This document shows, one piece after another, positions 17,430-26,690 of a stretch of DNA of 40,311 bases. The stretch is from Priestia flexa NBRC 15715. GTDB lineage: Bacteria > Bacillota > Bacilli > Bacillales > Bacillaceae_H. The notes beneath the pieces are model-generated. The model was not told the origin of the DNA and searched no databases. It worked only from the letters and a program-made list of their open reading frames with translations. Every line of letters starts with the position of its first letter. The stretch's first letter is position 1. Made by a program: the position numbers and the translations under genes. Location of the stretch: NCBI RefSeq assembly GCF_001591565.1, contig NZ_BCVD01000022.1:1-40311 (forward strand), written 5' to 3'.

Positions 17430-17633
17430 ATGGAACAAGGTACAGTAAAATGGTTTAATGCAGAGAAAGGTTTTGGCTTTATCGAAGTTGAAGGCGGCGA
17501 AGATGTATTCGTACATTTCAGCTCAATTCAAGGCGAAGGCTTCAAATCTTTAGACGAAGGTCAAAAAGTAACGTTTGACATCGAACAAGGTCCACGTGGT
17601 GCACAAGCTGCTAACGTTAACAAAGTAGCATAA
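17430..17633 (+). CDS. Cold-shock protein (CspB/CspC/CspD family)
   Basis: 67 residues. An RNA chaperone that binds single-stranded nucleic acid. RNP1 is KGFGFIEV and RNP2 is VFVHFSSI, in the expected order, inside a complete five-strand cold-shock domain. AGCAGGAGG at ~17414-17422 fixes the start at ATG 17430; a longer frame from 17376 has no ribosome site. The 291-bp gap upstream probably contains a long leader; TTGCTA-N17-TAAAAT (17266-17294) is a possible promoter, which would give a ~130-nt 5' UTR as common for csp genes. Confidence 0.96.
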   Translation: MEQGTVKWFNAEKGFGFIEVEGGEDVFVHFSSIQGEGFKSLDEGQKVTFDIEQGPRGAQAANVNKVA

Positions 17634-17644
17634 TTAAATTAAGT

Positions 17645-17673
17645 AAAAAAGACTCCACCTCGGAGTCTTTTTT
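17645..17673. terminator. Rho-independent terminator of the cold-shock gene
   Basis: 12-bp stem (17645-17656 with 17662-17673), 5-nt loop, A6 and T6 flanks. Confidence 0.92.
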
Positions 17674-17729
17674 ACTTATGAATTCAAATAAACAACTTTA
17701 TGATTTTAATCGAAGAAAGGGGAACGGTT

Positions 17730-17900
17730 ATGGCTGAGAAAATGTTTAAGGATGGAGAAACCGTAAGCATAAAAGCATCAAACGAATCCGTGACAATTTT
17801 AAAAGGGCAGTATGTGAAAAACATGAAAAGATACTCTTATATCGTGGATAAATATCCAAGTACTTTTTTCTTTGAAGAAGAGTTAATAAAACAGAAATAA
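17730..17900 (+). CDS. Small protein of unknown function
   Basis: 56 residues from ATG 17730, chosen because AAAGGGGA (17716-17723) sits 6-7 nt upstream; a longer frame from 17700 lacks one. The sequence is beta-rich: ETVSIKASNESVTILKGQYV, then YSYIVDKYPSTFFFEEELI. It looks like a small SH3-like or barrel domain, a guess from pattern. A terminator follows at 17943. I do not recognise the family. Confidence 0.7.
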   Translation: MAEKMFKDGETVSIKASNESVTILKGQYVKNMKRYSYIVDKYPSTFFFEEELIKQK

Positions 17901-17942
17901 AAGCGGGCTTTATAAAAAGTTAACATAGACAATACGAACAGT

Positions 17943-17970
17943 AAAAAGGAGTGGAAACCGCTCCTTTTTA
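17943..17970. terminator. Bidirectional terminator
   Basis: Stem AAAAAGGAG with CTCCTTTTT (17943-17951 with 17961-17969), extended by a G-T and two G-C pairs. It serves the small plus-strand gene and, in the other direction, the DUF2185 gene. Confidence 0.85.
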
Positions 17971-18181
17971 GTTTTTTATAAAAACGAACTTCATTATTTC
18001 TTTCATATACGCATAAGGGTGGTTGTTGGATAAAGTCCAAAATGGAATCATCGACATTCAAAATAACTCCGATAGAAACAATTTGAAAGTTTTCAGAGTC
18101 ACTTAGATAATCGTCGTCTTCATATCCGCTCAATATAGACCAACCTAAGTCACTCTCATCATGTGGTTCATCCCTAAGCAT
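17968..18181 (-). pseudogene. DUF2185 / Imm33-like protein, damaged at both ends
   Basis: The minus strand reads MLRDEPHDESDLGWSILSG, then YEDDDYLSDSENFQIVSI and YERNNEVRF, which matches the DUF2185 (immunity protein 33-like) core. ATG 18181 has AGGAG 9 nt upstream. The family's first ~20-25 residues are missing from this start, although in-frame codons (DDVLEKQEFNF) lie upstream. At 17978-17982 the frame slips: removing one T from a T5 run gives RFIKN and TAA at 17968-17970, just before the terminator. As it stands, the ORF reads through the terminator to 17837, which is unnatural. Confidence 0.6.
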
Positions 18182-18222
18182 AAAGTTGAACTCCTGTTTT
18201 TCTAGTACATCATCACTTAATT

Positions 18223-19695
18223 TTATGACGTTGTATCCGTATCGTCGAGTTTAGTAAATACAATTGGTTTTGCACTTAGCATTGGTGATAAGTTTAATTT
18301 TAACTGCGATAGCTTTCCTTCGGTTTCCATTTCATATGCAATTAATAAATTCATTTCTGAATAAGAAATATCCCACTTTACGGTGAACATATTGTAATGA
18401 TGATGTTTCATCTCCGTATGAAGGGATCCCCATTTTAAATGTAACAGGTCATTTTGTATATCAACTTCAATTTTCCCATATGCAGGGTGCTCAAATATTC
18501 CTGTATACTCTTTTAATTCATGTGTAGGGCTTGTTTCTTTTACTTGTGGAAAAGGTTTATCTAACTCTTTCATTATTTCTTTAAACTTAGCTGTATCTTC
18601 CGCAGATCTTTTATGCCAGTCGATTGCATCTAGCTCCAGAATCTCATCATAAATTTGATTTGCAAGGTAAGTTGGGAGTAGAGTCGTTCCAGCGTTTGTC
18701 AGAATAACAAGGCCGATATTTTCTTCTGGTATAAAAGAGACGAGTGCTGAAAACCCATCAATGTTCCCCCCGTGATGAATGACTTTGTAACCGCGATACG
18801 CACTAATAAACCACCCAAGTCCGTAGCAAGTGAGCGCTGTTTCAGACGTAGATAGCAGCGGATCATCAGGAATTGGAATATGCGGTTCATACATTTGCTG
18901 CAGTAAATTTGGTGTAATAAGTTCATGCTCTCCAGCTTTTCCTTGATTTAAATGAAATAAAATCCACTTAGCCATATCTTCTATCGTTGAGTTTATGCAT
19001 CCCGCAGCACCAACCGTATCAATGTTACGCAACGGAATTTTAACGGTATCTTTATCTTTTTCAATGTATGGAAGTGCGTGGTTATCATTTTCTTGTGAAG
19101 TAGTAACTGAGAAATTTGTATTTTCCATATGAAGAGGTTGCAAAATATGCTCACTTACATACTGCTCCCATGTTTGGTTCGTGATTTTTTCTACCATATA
19201 GCTCATAGTTACATACATTAAATTATTATATAGAAAAGATGTGCGAAATGGTGCATCAAGCTCTAAGTGCTTAATTTTCTCCATAATTTCTTTTCGCGTG
19301 AATGAAGATTGATACCATAATAACTCATGACGACTTACCCCAGAACGATGGGAAGCTAAATCACGAGCTGTAGTTTGTGAGCTTATCAGAGGGTCATGGA
19401 GTGAAAAAGTTGGAAGATACGTTTGAACAGGTTCATCCCAGTCAAACTTTCGTTGTTGAGCAAGTAAACTTAGAGAAAGTGTACCAAAAGCTTTTGTAGA
19501 TGAGCCGATTGCAAACAGCGTGCTAGGTGTAACAGGTTTTTTATTTTCAACGTCACGGTATCCAAATCCTTCAGAAAGAACAATTTCTCCATCTTTTACG
19601 ATTGCGACTGCTGCTCCTGATACATTTAGCTCTTTCATCATTTCTTTTGTACAATTACGCAGGTGATCTGTAAGAGAGGACTTTATTTTTTGCAT
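18223..19695 (-). CDS. Serine beta-lactamase-like hydrolase (PBP4*/AmpC-like family)
   Basis: 490 residues from ATG 19695, which has AAAGGAG ~9 nt upstream; an ATG at 19716 lies before that ribosome site and is less likely. Class C-like motifs are present: SSTK (Ser ~65, Lys ~68), the tyrosine motif YNN (~155), and HHGG (~310) in place of KTG. The C-terminal ~110 residues (from about THELKEYTGIFEHP) form the DUF3471-like beta domain. No signal peptide is seen, so it may be cytosolic. Substrates of such proteins include D-amino-acid peptides or esters; the true substrate is unknown. Confidence 0.88.
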   Translation of the reverse strand: MQKIKSSLTDHLRNCTKEMMKELNVSGAAVAIVKDGEIVLSEGFGYRDVENKKPVTPSTLFAIGSSTKAFGTLSLSLLAQQRKFDWDEPVQTYLPTFSLHDPLISSQTTARDLASHRSGVSRHELLWYQSSFTRKEIMEKIKHLELDAPFRTSFLYNNLMYVTMSYMVEKITNQTWEQYVSEHILQPLHMENTNFSVTTSQENDNHALPYIEKDKDTVKIPLRNIDTVGAAGCINSTIEDMAKWILFHLNQGKAGEHELITPNLLQQMYEPHIPIPDDPLLSTSETALTCYGLGWFISAYRGYKVIHHGGNIDGFSALVSFIPEENIGLVILTNAGTTLLPTYLANQIYDEILELDAIDWHKRSAEDTAKFKEIMKELDKPFPQVKETSPTHELKEYTGIFEHPAYGKIEVDIQNDLLHLKWGSLHTEMKHHHYNMFTVKWDISYSEMNLLIAYEMETEGKLSQLKLNLSPMLSAKPIVFTKLDDTDTTS

Positions 19696-20048
19696 AAGGC
19701 TTTTCTCCTTTACCATTTTTTTCTACAAATAGGTTACTTCGAGGTAAAGAAGGGAAATACCTTCTTGTTAACAAAGATGTCATAATTTCCAATGTTCTTA
19801 TTAATTAGTAGATTAATAATTTTGATAAAAAAGATAAGACAAAACAATTTAATTGGTTTTATGGTTCCGGTACAAAAATTAACTTAGTATAAGTATACTA
19901 TCAGAAAGAAACTTTTCACTAATCTCTTACGAATTGAACAAATAGAAATTTCATTTGCTCCAACAAAAAAGCACACCCAGCATTCCAAATACAAAATATT
20001 CTCCTATTAAATTAACATTTAGAGAACAATAAACGTATTAGTTATTAA
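19696..20048. other. Intergenic, AT-rich, no gene seen
   Basis: Contains one inverted repeat AGTATA-AG-TATACT near 19887-19900 that may belong to a minus-strand promoter. Nothing else recognisable. Confidence 0.4.
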
Positions 20049-20078
20049 TTGACTTGCACAAATGTTATACGTTACTAT
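20049..20078 (+). promoter_or_regulatory. Promoter of the riboswitch transcript
   Basis: TTGACT (20049-20054), 18-bp spacer, TACTAT (20073-20078). A start near 20085 would place the aptamer at the very 5' end of the RNA. Confidence 0.6.
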
Positions 20079-20096
20079 TGAAGAAACTTAATACTC

Positions 20097-20209
20097 CAAA
20101 GGGGAGTAGCTGTACAACACAGTCGTCATTACGAAACAGTCAGTTTCCGGCTTTGTTGGCAATCTTAATTGTTAGCAAGACCTTTGCCTACGCTTTTAGT
20201 TAGGTAAAG
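20097..20209 (+). ncRNA. yybP-ykoY family manganese riboswitch
   Basis: The conserved cores are visible in order: AAAGGGGAGTAGC (20098-20110), GTCGTCATTACG (20122-20133), TTTCCGGCTTTGTTGGCA (20144-20161), and TTAGCAAGACCTTTGCC (20172-20188). P1 pairs CAAAGG (20097-20102) with CCTTTG (20181-20186). An alternative hairpin, CTTTGCCT (20182-20189) with AGGTAAAG (20202-20209), would break P1. Family members bind Mn2+ and turn genes on. The terminator at 20226 indicates control of transcription. Confidence 0.95.
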
Positions 20210-20225
20210 TGTGTCTTTATAAATT

Positions 20226-20267
20226 AAACGCTTTTATCTACTAAAGAGATAAAAGCGTTTTTTTATT
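20226..20267 (+). terminator. Riboswitch expression-platform terminator
   Basis: 14-bp perfect stem (20226-20239 with 20247-20260), 7-nt loop, T7. It lies between aptamer and ORF, so it should stop transcription unless manganese is bound. Confidence 0.92.
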
Positions 20268-20304
20268 TTTATCGATTAAAAATGAGTATGAGGAGTGACT
20301 ATTT

Positions 20305-20499
20305 ATGTTTAAGAAGCTGTTTAATTCATTAACGAATAATAAGCATTACAGCAGCAGTGATTATAAGAGAAGAAAGTCGAAATCTTTCAAGAGCTATAGT
20401 AGTAGTGACGATTATAGAAGAAGTCGCGATCGTCATGATAGTTATGGTCACCACCACTATAAAAGAAAACGGAAGAGTGGTAGTTTCTTTAGTAGCTGA
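20305..20499 (+). CDS. Basic Ser/Tyr/Lys/Arg-rich mini-protein with a His cluster, under the Mn riboswitch
   Basis: 64 residues starting at ATG 20305, with GAGGAGTGA ~7 nt upstream. The sequence is strongly basic and low in complexity. Two related segments, HYSSSDYKRRKS and SYSSSDDYRRSR, form an internal repeat, followed by SYGHHHYKRKRKSGSF with three His in a row. There is no signal peptide or membrane helix. It is the only gene between the riboswitch and the next terminator (20549), so it is the riboswitch's sole target here. Known targets are mostly manganese exporters and related membrane proteins. This protein might bind metal (His, Asp) or nucleic acid (basic), but no function is established. 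Confidence 0.85.
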   Translation: MFKKLFNSLTNNKHYSSSDYKRRKSKSFKSYSSSDDYRRSRDRHDSYGHHHYKRKRKSGSFFSS

Positions 20500-20548
20500 G
20501 TAGAAGGATGGGTACTAATAAGCAGTATAAAAATAATGCTAAAAAAAC

Positions 20549-20590
20549 AAAAAAGGAGAAGTCTTTTTTATAGAAGGCTTCTCTTTTTTT
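20549..20590 (+). terminator. Terminator of the riboswitch-controlled gene
   Basis: Stem GAGAAG (20556-20561) with CTTCTC (20578-20583), extended by A/T pairs across a bulged G, then T7. Confidence 0.8.
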
Positions 20591-20591
20591 G

Positions 20592-21134
20592 TGGTGGATT
20601 GTATGAAGGTTGGATTTCTGACCGCTATGCTGCCAGCGTGGAAAATGAAATTTCCTGCAGTTTTCTACTATGTTCAGAAATACCTCTATATCACGGATTC
20701 AAGGGGGTTTAAAAATTTAAATGAACTATAGTTTCCCTTTATTTTCTATAGTGTATGACCAAAATATGACCAGAGTGTGACCAACATTTTTTGGGTGAAT
20801 GTAGCTTTTCTTTTGTAGAATGATAGGACTTTGAGATGTGATAGTATGCTGTAAGTTACCTTTCCACTTAGGTGGAATTACAAGAGGGCAATTAGGAATA
20901 ATGTAGTCTGACCATGAAGCATAGTGTTTTTATACGTGATATAAACTAGAAATAAATATTTGTGCCTATGACTATTATCTTTTATTTTGAAGTTATATCC
21001 TTTTTAATGAATCAACAAGCTTATAAAAGGGATTATTATCCTATTTAGATAGTGGATTAGCAGTTTTATAATGGATAATAGAGGGAAATATCAAACCAGA
21101 GATATATTAATCATAAAATAAAAGAGGGTATGTA
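20592..21134. other. Intergenic with three helix-phased TRTGACCA repeats
   Basis: No intact gene. TATGACCA at 20754-20761 and 20765-20772 and TGTGACCA at 20776-20783 recur every 11 bp. On the minus strand this gives CWSHSGHILVIHYRK and a stop, which resembles the last residues of some Gram-positive phage-type integrases (from memory, weak). It could be a decayed integrase end or arm-type sites. The 300 bp before the toxin gene are AT-rich with no clear promoter. Confidence 0.4.
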
Positions 21135-22895
21135 ATGGGAAAAGTATATGAAGCCAGTACGCTTTTAGCTTATGCAAAAGACAGGGTGCAGGCGTACAAA
21201 GCATTTGATGAACAGCTAGATGCATTAAAAAAAGCCCTTCATGCCGTGGCTACACTAGATCATGAATTTCAAGGGAAAGGTGCCGATAGTATAAAAGGTT
21301 TTTATACATCACAAATAGATATGGTTACGCATTGGAAAAGCCTTGTATCGTCACATGAATCCTATTTTAATAGTATTGCAGATTATGCGGAACAAGCTAA
21401 ATTAAAAGGTGATACGGTTGTAGACGTATCGTTTTTAGAGCAAGAGCTGGCTGTTGCTAATGATCGCTCTAAGCAAATGGTCGAACAGCAGCAAACTGAA
21501 CTTGAAGCAATTTTAAGCAATATTGAAGATATTATACATATTACACCGTTTTCCACAGAGGCCTTTGAAGATGAGTTAAGCGTTGCTGAGAAAAAAAGAA
21601 CAGAAACTATTACGGCAGTAGAAGAACTAGATAATAAACTTTCAAGTGAATATGAAATGTTAAATTCTTTCTATGAATCCGTTCAATTTAGTGTAAATGG
21701 TTTGGAACAGCTGACTTCTCAAGGCGGCAGCGCTTATCAGCTCACTTTTGATGCGAAAGCTTACAAAAATAGCGAAGCATACCAAACACCTAAAGTGTTT
21801 AAAGTGCTTGAACAAACAGAAAAAGGATTGTATGGACTTGTCTTAACAAATTGCATGTATGAGTATACAATGGGGAAGGACTTACTAGGAAATAAGCTTA
21901 CTAAAGAAGAGCAGCAGGCTAGTTTGTTTCAATCCTTTGGAATTGCGGCAGGCGGTTTACTTGCTTCAAAAGCATCCATTCAGCTTGTCGAAAAAGGTGC
22001 ACAGGCAGTCACGAAAAAGTTCAATGATATGCGCAACGTAGTTCGTACAAGTAAAGTGACTCAATATGGAAAAGACATTCAGCAGGCGATGCGAAAAATG
22101 CCAGCAGCTGGTATTGATAAAGCCAAAAAGATGTATGATGCGGTATTAGATGCAAAAGTACCAAGGTTCTTACCGCAGGAAGCGTCAGTGGGTGTGAGTG
22201 TAGGCTTTGCGCAGCAAACTGTGCGGGATGTGTTGAAGAGTACGGCTAAAGATACGATGAATTTTATGGGGAAAGACTACTTTGACGGAAAACGTTGGCA
22301 TGATGCTAGGGGAAGGTTTATAAAGAAGAAGGATCCCAACCATGTTAGTAAGATGGAAAATAGCCAGGTTGAATCTTTAAAAGAAGATTCAAAAATTGAT
22401 AAAACAACACATTCGATTTCGGTAGTAGAAAATAATACTAACAGATATAGCGGTACTGGAGTCAAAATTAATTCTGACTTAATAAAGAGATATATTAAAG
22501 ATGTTGAAATGAGAACATCGAGAAAACTGTCAAAAAACCAAATAGAGAAGCTTAAAGAAGCGTTAAGAAATAAGGAATATCAAAAACTTTCTCCTATAGA
22601 AACCCGGAAGCATCGACGGGCATTTAATAAAATTAAAGACAAGCTCATTGAGGAATGGGAGATAAAAACGGGACAAAAATGGCCCACTTACAGTGAAGAT
22701 ATTATTTCAGAGAATACAGGTGAACCAGTTAGAAGAAAAGGCGATAAATATGATGCACATCATATAATTGAAAATAGCTTTCGGGGAGAACATGAATGGT
22801 GGAATATACACCCTGCAAAATTTCCAAATGAGCATCAGTCTGGTATACATGGTACGGGATCACCGGCTAATGAATTATTTAAAGGAGATAATTAA
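21135..22895 (+). CDS. LXG-domain polymorphic toxin with HNH-type nuclease C-terminus
   Basis: 586 residues. The N-terminal LXG domain (~1-220) is helical, starting GKVYEASTLLAYAKDRVQAY with FQGKGADSIKGFYTSQ; such proteins are exported by the type VII (Yuk/Ess) system against other bacteria. A middle region (~220-400) contains a Gly/Ala-rich segment. The last ~50 residues, with DAHHIIENSF (His542-His543), EWWNIHPAKF and HQSGIHG, look like an HNH/AHH-class metal nuclease. DNA after ~22330 is visibly more AT-rich, marking the exchangeable toxin end. AAAGAGGG precedes ATG 21135. The usual small LXG partner genes are not upstream. Confidence 0.92.
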   Translation: MGKVYEASTLLAYAKDRVQAYKAFDEQLDALKKALHAVATLDHEFQGKGADSIKGFYTSQIDMVTHWKSLVSSHESYFNSIADYAEQAKLKGDTVVDVSFLEQELAVANDRSKQMVEQQQTELEAILSNIEDIIHITPFSTEAFEDELSVAEKKRTETITAVEELDNKLSSEYEMLNSFYESVQFSVNGLEQLTSQGGSAYQLTFDAKAYKNSEAYQTPKVFKVLEQTEKGLYGLVLTNCMYEYTMGKDLLGNKLTKEEQQASLFQSFGIAAGGLLASKASIQLVEKGAQAVTKKFNDMRNVVRTSKVTQYGKDIQQAMRKMPAAGIDKAKKMYDAVLDAKVPRFLPQEASVGVSVGFAQQTVRDVLKSTAKDTMNFMGKDYFDGKRWHDARGRFIKKKDPNHVSKMENSQVESLKEDSKIDKTTHSISVVENNTNRYSGTGVKINSDLIKRYIKDVEMRTSRKLSKNQIEKLKEALRNKEYQKLSPIETRKHRRAFNKIKDKLIEEWEIKTGQKWPTYSEDIISENTGEPVRRKGDKYDAHHIIENSFRGEHEWWNIHPAKFPNEHQSGIHGTGSPANELFKGDN

Positions 22896-22898
22896 ATT

Positions 22899-23333
22899 AT
22901 GAGATACGATTTTGTTAAGAATCAAAAAGATAATCAATTTTATCCTGTAAGTAGAAATGATATTGAAGAGGTAGAAGGAACATTAGGGTTAAAGTTCCCT
23001 TTTGAATTAAAGAAGTTTCTTTTAGAGATTGGTTATGGCTTCCTTCAAAGATCAGAATATAATATCAATCGTATTATGGGGCCTTCTTCCATCAGAGATG
23101 CTAGATTAAAAGTTAATGATTTTGAATTTTATCCTGATATAGAAGTTTACGAAGATCTTGAAGAGGATAAATTAATATTTTTTGAAGCTAATGAAAGCGC
23201 GTTGCTACTAATAGAAATAAGTGAAGAGCAAAATAATGCTATTTATTATGATGATATAAAAATCGCAGATTCCTTAGAAGAATTTTTAAAGAAAATCATG
23301 GAAGATGATAAGTATTATATTGATTTAGAATAA
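22899..23333 (+). CDS. SMI1/KNR4 (SUKH) family immunity protein
   Basis: 144 residues, acidic. The SUKH pattern is seen: DIEEVEGTLGLKFPFELKKFLLEIGYG at ~20-46, then strands with FFEANESALLLIEI and a final SLEEFLKKI helix. The ATG lies 3 bp after the toxin stop, with AAAGGAG at 22881-22887, so the pair is cotranscribed and probably coupled. In this family the protein binds and neutralises the cognate nuclease toxin in the cytosol. The specificity for the neighbour is inferred from context. Confidence 0.9.
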   Translation: MRYDFVKNQKDNQFYPVSRNDIEEVEGTLGLKFPFELKKFLLEIGYGFLQRSEYNINRIMGPSSIRDARLKVNDFEFYPDIEVYEDLEEDKLIFFEANESALLLIEISEEQNNAIYYDDIKIADSLEEFLKKIMEDDKYYIDLE

Positions 23334-23553
23334 TACGATACTTATTTAATATTAAAGGCTTTATTTATATTAAACAATGAACAATAGATAAAATAAAGAA
23401 CCCAACAAATAAAAAAATTAGCGAAAATAATAAATACTTATTCAAATTATAATAGAAAATTGGTTTATTTAAAGAGTGTATTAGACAAGTAGAACATTAA
23501 TTTTCATTATTGGATAAGACTGTAACAAAATTTCTATATTGTATACTTCATAT

Positions 23554-23850
23554 ATCTTTAGTTAACATAATGTCTCTTTCCGGAACCAAGCAAGCAAAAG
23601 AACCCTTGCGGCAGTAGGGTTCAGCTAAGGGTTCCTTTGCTTGAGTATGCATCTTTTTATACACCGTTGATATGACTACGTTTTTTGGGTAGTTGAAAGA
23701 AGCGAGAATGTATAAAAAGAGCTCCTTTTATACATATGCTCGCATGAGAAAATATAGTATTTTCAGCAAAAATCTGTTATTATATGTCTGCACATGCATT
23801 TTATAGTAAAAAGCCACCTGTCCTGCAAATACTGGGTGGCTTTTTATTTT
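23554..23850 (+). ncRNA. Structured intergenic element, copy A (candidate small RNA)
   Basis: About 300 bp between the immunity gene and two minus-strand mini-ORFs, with clear relatives at 26691-26916. It begins ATCTTTAGTTAACATAAT. It holds a 17-bp stem with one mismatch (23591-23607 with 23627-23643) and a segment TGTATAAAAAG (23709-23719) that can pair either with 23653-23663 or with 23725-23734. It ends in a terminator (23808-23818 with 23835-23845) whose loop contains TGTCCTG. A TATACT at 23542-23547 could be its -10. No ORF lies in it. Confidence 0.5.
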
Positions 23851-23851
23851 G

Positions 23852-23962
23852 TTAACGATAATATTTACTGAATTTTCTTTTTACAGATTCAGTTATAGAT
23901 ACAGTTAGTAGGGAGATAAGTGATGAAGTAAAAGCAGTAAAGCTAATTGTCCCTGCTCTCAT
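23852..23962 (-). CDS. Mini-protein, overlapping the preceding mini-gene
   Basis: 36 residues. GGAGG lies 6-7 nt before ATG 23962, inside the end of the upstream ORF, and the two overlap by 4 bp (ATGA), so translation could be coupled. The sequence has a hydrophobic helix (TISFTAFTSSLISLLTVSI) and a basic tail ending KRKFSKYYR. The stop is next to the terminator of element A, which works in this direction too. The family is not recognised. Confidence 0.5.
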   Translation of the reverse strand: MRAGTISFTAFTSSLISLLTVSITESVKRKFSKYYR

Positions 23963-24126
23963 ACCCATCCTCCAATAAGGAAATTGACGATAACACCATC
24001 CACACTAATCACTCCTATACTTAAAGGCGTTATATACTTAATAGTAGGTTTTTTTCTACTGAGTGCACATGAGAGTACAATTAAACTAGCAATCATAATT
24101 GTAGAAACTAGCTGTAAGTCACCCAT
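23959..24126 (-). CDS. Small membrane protein, first of an overlapping pair
   Basis: 55 residues from ATG 24126 to TGA 23959-23961. A transmembrane helix (~5-24, STIMIASLIVLSCALS) is followed by RKKPTIKYI and a second hydrophobic stretch ending NFLIGGWV. Ribosome-binding sequence is weak (AAAGGC). It lies 57 bp after the gdhA stop on the same strand and so may be the tail of the gdhA transcript. Together with the next mini-ORF it resembles paired small membrane peptides, but no family is recognised. Confidence 0.5.
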   Translation of the reverse strand: MGDLQLVSTIMIASLIVLSCALSRKKPTIKYITPLSIGVISVDGVIVNFLIGGWV

Positions 24127-24182
24127 TATTAACAGCCTTTAAATTCAAGATATCCATACTAGTATATTCTCCTAATGAAGTA

Positions 24183-25625
<1,443 letters not shown>

Positions 25626-25638
25626 TTAGAGTTGTTAG

Positions 25639-25654
25639 TATAAAATATTTTATA
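25639..25654. promoter_or_regulatory. Candidate LysR-type operator between gdhA and its regulator
   Basis: A perfect 16-bp palindrome of A/T bases, TATAAAATATTTTATA, containing the T-N11-A pattern of LysR sites. It is 74 bp from the gdhA start and 81 bp from the regulator start. A TATAAT overlaps its right end. Confidence 0.4.
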
Positions 25655-25734
25655 ATTGAAATAATGATCGAATCAATATAAAGAAACGATAATATCAATG
25701 CTTTTTATGCATTAACTAATAAGGAGGATATAAA

Positions 25735-26640
25735 ATGGACTTTAGACAAATCCGTTATTTCATGGAGGTGGCTACACGCGAACACGTAACTGAAGCCGCC
25801 CACTCTTTACATGTAGCACAATCCTCGGTAAGTCGACAAATAGTAAATTTAGAAAATGAATTAGAAGTTGATTTGTTTATCAGAGAAGGAAGGAGGGTAC
25901 ATTTAACGCCAATTGGAAAAATATTTTTTGAACGAATGAAACATGCCATGAATGTGATAGACGATGCGAGACGTGAGGTTAAGGAATATTTAGATCCTGA
26001 AAAAGGAACAATACGCATTACTTTTCCGATAAGTTTAGCAGCGTATACATTACCAACTGTAATCTATGCATTTAGATTGCGCTATCCGGAAGCAAAATTT
26101 CAGTTGAAACAAGCGCTTTACCAGGAATTAATTGAAGGTGTGATTAAAGGAGATTTTAATCTTGGTCTGATAGGTCCACTTCCTCTCAAAGAAAAAAAAC
26201 TTGAACAAAAAGTTTTATTTACGGAAAATATTGTGGTTCTTTTGCCAATTCACCACCGCCTTGCAAAAGAATCCTCCGTAAAACTTCAAGAACTAATAGA
26301 CGAACCGTTTGTTTTATTACCTGAGGGTTTTGTCTTTCGAGATATTGTTGTAAATGCTTGTCAGAATCTTGGCTTCACACCAAATGTTGCCTTTGAGGGG
26401 GATGATATCGATGCGTTGAAAGGGTTAGTTTCTGCTGGTTTAGGTGTAACACTCATGCCAGAAGTCACGCTAGTCGATAGCTTGCCACGCTCAACAGTTA
26501 AAATACCATTGGTTGAACCAAATGTAACAAGGACTGTAGGGGTTATTACCCCAAAGGAACGGTCACTACTTCCAACGGAAAAGTTATTTTATGATTTTCT
26601 TCAGGAATTTTTCGCTAGATTAGATGATTTTAAGAGCTAA
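25735..26640 (+). CDS. LysR family transcriptional regulator (GltC-like)
   Basis: 301 residues. The N-terminal HTH (~1-62: MDFRQIRYFMEVATREHVTE, SLHVAQSSVSRQIVNLENEL) and the substrate-binding domain (~90-295) are complete. The opening and overall sequence resemble B. subtilis GltC, which controls glutamate synthase and responds to glutamate metabolism. AAGGAGG lies 6 nt before ATG 25735. Divergent orientation from gdhA strongly suggests it regulates that gene; this is inference. Element B follows directly and may supply its terminator. Confidence 0.9.
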   Translation: MDFRQIRYFMEVATREHVTEAAHSLHVAQSSVSRQIVNLENELEVDLFIREGRRVHLTPIGKIFFERMKHAMNVIDDARREVKEYLDPEKGTIRITFPISLAAYTLPTVIYAFRLRYPEAKFQLKQALYQELIEGVIKGDFNLGLIGPLPLKEKKLEQKVLFTENIVVLLPIHHRLAKESSVKLQELIDEPFVLLPEGFVFRDIVVNACQNLGFTPNVAFEGDDIDALKGLVSAGLGVTLMPEVTLVDSLPRSTVKIPLVEPNVTRTVGVITPKERSLLPTEKLFYDFLQEFFARLDDFKS

Positions 26641-26690
26641 TTTATACTTAAGAAAAAGCACGTAACCAGTATAGAAAAGTAATATATTAC

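Noticed and set aside
17238-17516. Minus-strand ORF of 92 codons over the cold-shock gene
   Set aside because: It is antisense to the conserved cold-shock coding sequence and its leader.
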